A stretch of 64,000 nt of DNA, from the NCBI GenBank assembly GCA_027924585.1, contig BSBM01000711.1, forward strand, positions 9,435,001 through 9,499,000, written 5' to 3'. Positions 57,960 through 64,000 of this stretch are shown here, in pieces. Within the stretch, counting starts at the first letter, position 1. Each line of letters starts with the position of its first letter. The stretch comes from Larix kaempferi (Eukaryota > Streptophyta > Pinopsida > Pinales > Pinaceae). The translations under genes and the position numbers were made by a program. A model generated the notes under the pieces. That model saw only the letters and a program-made list of their open reading frames with translations, did no database searches and was not told where the DNA came from.

Positions 57960-60900
57960 TTTTTCTCCCAGTTGGGATATGGAAATGATTACGATATTTT
58001 CACCAATAGGTATAGGTATTAGTTCCTTAATAGGAGTGAGAGGAGGAATCTTGGAAATTATGCCCAAATGGTAGATTATCAGGATTAAGAGCAATGACAA
58101 AGACCTTGAACCACCACATAAGACCTATTTATGGGATGTTTGGCCTTTACAATGGGATATTAGATGCATTAGAAAGTTATTAGAACTAGCAATATGTTGG
58201 GGATCCTAAGGTTAGTGGAGGAATCCTAGGCCTTAGGACCTAAATGTATATTCTAGGTATGTAAGGCCAAGAACATCGCCTCCAACTAGCATATATGATC
58301 TCTTGAGGTAGCTTTGGAATCCAAGTGGGGCAAGTGACACTTTTAATATTTTTTTTTTATAACTAGTTATGGATGTTGTGGAGTTATCCAAGGTCATAAG
58401 ATGGAAATAAATGTTTATGCTCGATAGGAATATTGCAAGGCTCAATGTCCATGACTTCCTCGAACCACTACAAATGATCCCTTGAGTTGATTGTTTTCCT
58501 TTGGGTTAGTATATAAGTGTTTTGAGCACTAGATATGGGTCTTAATGCCCTACACATGGTTGTAGGAGGTAAGTGAAGCCTTAGGCCCTAAACTAATCTT
58601 CTAAGCATCTAAGGATAATATTGACATGTATAATCACCCCAAAGGACCTTTCCTTGGTATTACTATTCTCTGAGTGTGGATATTGGTGTCATTATGGGTC
58701 TTGAGGTCTTGGACATGGTTAATGGAAGAAATTAAACCTCTATGCTTTAAATAATTTTTTTTAATCTAGGGCCAAGAATAATGCCTTGAACCACCACACA
58801 TGACCTCATAAGGGAATCCATTTCTGATGAGTAATGATATGGATTCCATTAGAATTTTGAGAAATAGGTATGGGTTTTTGGGCCCTTTGAAATGGTTGTG
58901 ATAAGAATCTTGGGACTTCGACACTAAAGAAAAATTCTAGGTATATAGAGCCAATAATGACACCTCAAACTAGAAAACATGGCCTCTTAAGGGTATCATT
59001 AGCCTATGTGTGGGGATTTCTATGGCTTTAGGTTGTTTTTAGTAGTATTATAAGTCTAGAGGGAATATATATGATAGAGAGAGAAATACCATGCCATAGG
59101 CCCTATAAGAAGCTATTAGTCATCCAAATCCATGAAGGATGGCTCATTGCACCACACTTGACCTCCTAATGGTATACTTACCATCCAAGTGGGTATGTCA
59201 GTTACTTTAAAGGGTTTGGATCATTAGGTATGGGTCTAAAGGACTTGACATGGTAAAGTGTGGAAACGCAAGTCTTAACCCCCCAAAAAATATTCTAGGC
59301 ATACAAGGCTAAATGATGCCTTCAACCACCACTCATAATGTCCCAAAAGTATCCTTGGGTTATAGGTTGTGGGGATATCAATGAAATTATGATTTTTTAA
59401 CACTAGACATAGTTATTAGGTCATTTAACATGCATTGGGGGAGGAAATTTGGTTCATATGTTGTAAAGGGATCTTATAAGCATTGGAGGCTGAGAGACAC
59501 ACCTTAAAGCATCACATATGACTTCCGTAGGGGATCTTTGTCTTTGAGTGGGAAAATGTGTCCCATTAGGATATATGAACACTAAGTATGGATCTAAGAG
59601 CCTTGGACATGGTTGGGAAAGAAAAATCAGGCCTTAGGCTATAAAGTAAGGTTTTATGATTCAAAGACCATAGATAATTCCTCAAAGACCCACATTTTAC
59701 ATATCGAGGGTATGCTTTGTATTTGTTTCGATACTAATTCCATTAGTAGGTTGTGAGCACTAGGTATGAGTCTCGAGGCCATGGGAATGGTTTGGGGGGA
59801 CAACTAAGGAATTATTCCCTAAATTAATATTCTTGAAAATGAGGACCAATAATGATTCCTCAAAACACAACATATACCTAAGCTTCTCTTAATAGATGAC
59901 ATCAATCTAAGGATAAAATTGAGGCCTTAGTCCCTAAAGGAAACTTGTACAAAATCAAAGTCCAAGAATAACACAGAATCAAGACATATGGCACCTTGAG
60001 GGTATATTTGACCTCAAAGATGGCATATTCAAACATAATTATGAGATTTTTAACACTAAGTATGGGTCTTCATGCCCTAGATATGGTTGGGATAAAAGAC
60101 CTAAGACTTGGGCCCTTGATGGAAGTTTGAGAGTTTAAGGACCAAAAATGAGTCCTTAGATCAACACACATCACCTCTCTAGGGAATATTTGGTTTCTAG
60201 GTTGGGATATTGAAATTGTTTTGAGGTTCGAAGCAACAAAGTTGGTTCTTAAGGGTATGAACATGGTCAAAGGATGAAACTTAATCCTTAGGCCCTAATG
60301 GAATCTTCTAGGGATTAAGGATCATGGACAAGGCATTAAACCACAACAAATGAACTTTCCCGATATATTTTGGCTCTAAGTGGAGATATGAGCACCATTA
60401 GGGGGATTTGAGAACCATATATATGTCATCGGTCCATGTATGGTAAATGTAGGAAACCTGGGACTTTATCCCTAAACATACATATATTGGGCTCAAGGGA
60501 TAGGAAGGAGGATGCAAACCACCACACATGACTTGTCTAGGGGATGTTTGGATTCCAATGTGCATATGGGATCCATTATGAGGTTTTTTAGCACCATGTA
60601 TAGATAATATGGCCCTTGATATGCACGGGAGAGGAACCTAGGCCTTAATCCATAAAGGAATGTTCTAGGGATCAAGGGCCATAAATATTGTCTTGAATTA
60701 CCATACATGATCTCTCTAGGGGATATGTAGCTAGAAATATGAGATCAGTCAAGGGTTTTTTAGAACCAAGTATGGGTCTTAATGGAAATATAAGAGCCAT
60801 TAATATGTTTTGAGAACCAATTATGGATCTCCTGACATTGGAAATGGTTAAGGGATAAAACTCAAGACTTAGGAACTAAAAGTAGCTTATAAGGATTAAG

Positions 60901-61310
60901 GGCATTGTATCACACCTCATACTTTCATCTAAGAACTCTCTAGCATATATTTTTTCTATAAGTGTGGGCATGGTTTTCCTTATGAGACCATGAATGAGGA
61001 CTCAAGACAACACACAAGATATTCATCCTCTAAGTAGGGATATGGTTCCATTCGAATGTTTTCAATAGCGTGGATTGGTTTTCGGTCTTTAATCATGATC
61101 AAGGGAGAAACTTGGACCATAAGCCATGAATAGAGATAATACAACTTGTAATCCATGAATAAGATCTCAAACACTAAAAATGACTACTTTGGGGTATCTT
61201 TGACCTTTGAGTTGGATATGTGCTCCGTTATGAGGTTTTCAACATTGTAGATGTGTCACATGGCCTCGATCATGGTCGAGGGAGGAAATATGGGCCTTAT
61301 GCATATTGAT
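57960..61310. repeat. Decayed tandem satellite, period about 179 bp, about 18 units
   Basis: A recurring anchor like AACCACCACACATGACCTC appears at 58,111, 58,282, 58,465, about 58,634, 58,791, 58,970, 59,150, 59,326, 59,510, 59,689, 59,866, 59,980, 60,162, 60,341, 60,519, 60,700, about 60,911, 61,006 and 61,169. Spacing is mostly 176-184; two or three units are truncated. Each unit also repeats, in the same order, a TCTAGG..TCAAGG motif, the anchor, a GGGTATCTTTGG motif, GTGGGGATATGG, a TATGGGTCTTAAGGCC motif and GGACATGGTTG. Units are strongly diverged. No long ORF. Confidence 0.8.
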
Positions 61311-63340
61311 AGGGTGGAATTTCCTTGTGAAAATAATAGGGGTTACCCATATAAATTTCCCAATTAGACTTGACACCATTCGGAATAAGGAACCCCTTCA
61401 TATTTTGGCTCAACAACCATTATGGTTTGAGGTTTTACCATTTGCATCCCCATCCACCATTTAGGGATATTTCAATGCACTAGATGAAATGCAATTAATC
61501 CAATATGAAAAATGCAAAATGATGCCCATGCTAACTCATATAATTAGAAACGTAATCATAGCACCAAATACATCAATGTCTTTGTCTTTAGTAAAGTACA
61601 ATTATGCATGAACAAGAATATAAACATAATTAACTAAATTAACACTTGAATAGTATGAAAAATGAACAATTACTTACAACACTATTCCCACGGCTATATA
61701 CAAACCATTCTATAGAACAATTAGAGAAATATATTATATTTCTACAATAAAACAATCTATAATATATAAAAGAGTTCTCACAACAATTCTAAAACTCAAC
61801 ACATTAGTAGAAAAATGTTCTATGAATTGAAGTCTTAGACTTTAAATTCATCTCCGAACATTTCAGCTAGAAACAACCACACAGGTTCTATTTATGCCCA
61901 ATCCAAGATGGCTCTTGTTCTTCCAACTTCATCAACCTTTAGATACCCTTTCTTGACCCTTCGATTCCATTTTCAAATTTGTACTTTTATATAGATCATT
62001 TTATTTAGTTAAATTCATGAAATATTTTCTTTAGGGTTTTTTATCATATTATTGGACTATTCTACCCATTTTGTGTGAAGAATGTACAAATTATTTTTTC
62101 ACAAAAGTGAACTCTAATTTAGTATGGAAATAACTTCTCTCCTCTTGAAAGGATGATGAATCTACATATTCTCATTTGGAACTATTTATCCAGAAGCTTC
62201 AAATTCTTCTATTTTTTTCTCTCATTCTAATCTCTGATTCCTTCATGTACCCTCGCCTTAATGTTGTCAATTTAAACGACCCTTCTCCATTGTTACCTGC
62301 ACATAAATATCTTTGTAAAGTTTTATATTACCTCAATTTTATTAGCCTTTTAAAGAAAAAATATATATATCAAATGCATATATGGTCATTAATGAGGGTG
62401 TGTTCATACTTATGGAAATGAACACCTAGACATTTGTATGAGGGTTCCATTTGTCATCTTGGATTACTTTTTTAATGCCTCCAACAAAGAACTTATAAGA
62501 GAAGTATTTCCCATCAAACTATATTTTTTGTACTTTTGAAGCAATTACAATGGACAAAACTAATGCACAAATAGACTTACTATTGCTTATAAGTAGTTAT
62601 AGTGAAACCTTACTAAATTTTGAGTTATAAGGTACTGTGTGTTGATGCTAAAAATGAGATGATTACGAAAACAATATGTTAAACATCCTTGGAGGACTAT
62701 TCAAGGGGAGGAAGGGGATGGAAGCGCATGTTTCGTTGAGAGCCCTCGAGTAAATAGGATAATCATGGGTTGATTAATGACATTAAGTACATAAATCAAA
62801 TAAAAGCGAGGTTGGATGAGCTTGATGAAGTACAAGAACGATTTCGAGATAAGAACATTAGTCCATTAATGAATCTAAATGAGACCTATCTAACCATATA
62901 TGCATTAATCATTGAAACAAAAATGGTTAACTGCAAATATTTACTAAAAAATGAAATGGGTTAGTGATAAATATTGTAAGAAAATAACATTTAGTCGCAA
63001 GCATGAAAATGTGTCAGTAATTGAATCTATTATGGTGCTAGTGTAAATAAAAGTAGCAGTTTTAACTATGCATAAGGAAATATTTAGTTTCATTAATCTT
63101 GGAATTTTTAATTGTACGCCATTTCCTGGTGCAAGGTCAAAAATCAGGAAATTTATATACATGTTAGTACATAAATACAAAATGAAAAATTATGCACAAG
63201 TCAGTAAAAAAAATTGATAAAAGTATTTATAGTCCTTTTATACATAAAATATAGTTTTGTAGAATGTAGAAAAAACATAAATGACAACAAAGCTGAATGT
63301 AGAAAAATGGATAGAAATGGAGGTTTATGAGATCCTACCC
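61311..63340. other. AT-rich interval without recognisable features
   Basis: Only short open frames (e.g. 62,176-62,421 and 62,770-62,964) with no recognisable domain, and no repeat termini that I can see. Confidence 0.6.
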
Positions 63341-63344
63341 AATT

Positions 63345-63825
63345 TTTAACAACCCAGATTCATCTGGGTGAAACTCAGACAATCGGAGGATTCCTCGCTT
63401 AGATTGTCATGCAGTAACCTATGTCCATGAAAACATCAGTTGGAAAAATATACAGAAGAAAACAAAATGCATGCAGGAAAACATACACTCTACCTTCACC
63501 CTAATGGATGGACCTAGAATGTAGCCCTACCTGCAATCGCCACATGTTAGGCTCATGGGAGACTGAGTATGAAAGGGAAAAAATGTAGTGAAGCTAGCAG
63601 TACCCACCTCTTACCTCTGGTGTAAGATGTGGTTTCGGTAGTTTCGCTGATATTTTGAAGGCTAAGGCAACGCAGGTCAAGTGCTTTGACTGCCATGAAA
63701 GAAGGAAAAGCATTTCGAAAACTATCTGGAGTTGAAAGGTCGTTCCATATCTTGGTTTTCTTAGTGCATTTGAAAGAGGGTGAGCCGTAGTAACCAACGC
63801 TCACCCTCTGCTGCATATTGGAACT
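63345..63825 (-). CDS. Two exon-like segments of a possible host gene (partial)
   Basis: On the minus strand GGCATTACAG| at 63,826 opens a ~212-bp segment that reads GYYGSPSFKCTKKTKIWND, LSTPDSFRNAFPSFMAVKAL, DLRCLSLQNISETTETTSYT without a stop. It ends at a strong donor CCAGAG|GTAAGAG near 63,614. About 200 bp further, GGACATAG| near 63,415 opens a second segment reading RGILRLSEFHPDESGLLKIG. Style (FPSFMAVKALDL) faintly recalls leucine-rich-repeat linkers, but I cannot name the family. Upstream exons, if real, lie beyond the window or upstream of 63,826. Confidence 0.35.
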
Positions 63826-64000
63826 GTAATGCCCCATATTTGCACACTTAGTAATTAAAACTCTAATGTGAATTAGCTTAACATTTTCATTTGTTTTATT
63901 ATATGTTAGACTCATCTAAGTTGAGAAAGACTATTGTTATGTGAATAGATGGACTCCCTATGTGTGGACAGTAAATGGAATATAATGTTTTAATTTATTA

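Noticed and set aside
62770-62964. 64-codon frame with a helical, charged sequence
   Set aside because: Too short, no neighbour of the same type, no splice or promoter context.
63825-64000. Possible LTR start TGTAATGCCCC on the plus strand
   Set aside because: No purine tract, partner LTR or target repeat visible, and the same bases form a good 3' splice site on the minus strand.
1-64000. CRISPR arrays, tRNA or rRNA genes
   Set aside because: No regularly spaced palindromic repeats with unique spacers, and no cloverleaf with A/B boxes that I could recognise. The TGGTATCAGAGC matches are primer sites, not tRNA genes.

Overview
This is repeat-dominated nuclear DNA of a seed plant. The evidence is plant-type Ty1/copia and Ty3/gypsy elements (PBS complementary to initiator Met-tRNA, chromodomain integrases, an OTA-type TGGCGC PBS), a plant LINE ORF1 (DUF4283 plus zinc knuckle) and plant-style GT-AG introns. 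The large share of old, stop-riddled but still alignable elements, and the very long LTRs, would fit a gymnosperm-like genome. That is inference; no diagnostic host gene is visible.

Left half (1-36,246) is one deep nest. The oldest host is a decayed Tat-like gypsy element, 'D', on the + strand (gag at 11,851-12,272 and 18,042-18,600; protease about 19,060; RT/RNase H 20,560-21,957; integrase 35,653-36,246). Four units sit in it. (i) A Tekay/Del-like chromovirus 'A': pol at 1-2,280 and a giant ~4.3 kb 3' LTR that itself carries a LINE (3,734-5,979) and a gag-only LTR element (8,136-11,066). (ii) A Reina-size chromovirus 'C' on the minus strand (12,273-18,036). (iii) A copia element 'E' (22,084-35,652). 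(iv) Inside E, a probable solo giant LTR of A's family (23,010-30,262), itself hit by a second gag-only element (26,591-29,728).

Middle (36,247-44,772). A CpG-rich block with about 20 short dyads (36,961-37,700) precedes a promoter/intron-like leader and a single 3.36 kb reading frame (38,598-41,957). The frame encodes an unrecognised coiled-coil protein, carries about 13 stops and no frameshift. An LTR end (42,879), an OTA-type PBS and a gag gene (42,913-44,601) follow. The large frame is therefore either inside a very long LTR or an extra 3' ORF ahead of a shared LTR.

Right part. A broken multi-exon gene 'H' of unknown family runs on the minus strand from about 57,600 to 44,773. One of its exons is interrupted by a young, almost coding-free copia derivative 'F' (49,741-56,515), whose 3' region is a chain of different tandem arrays. 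From about 57,960 to 61,310 lies a strongly decayed ~179-bp tandem satellite. After 2 kb of featureless AT-rich DNA, the right edge (63,345-63,825) has two exon-like segments with good splice sites on the minus strand, the best candidate for part of an ordinary host gene.

All LTR pairs, target-site duplications and divergences were read by eye. Nothing was searched against a database.
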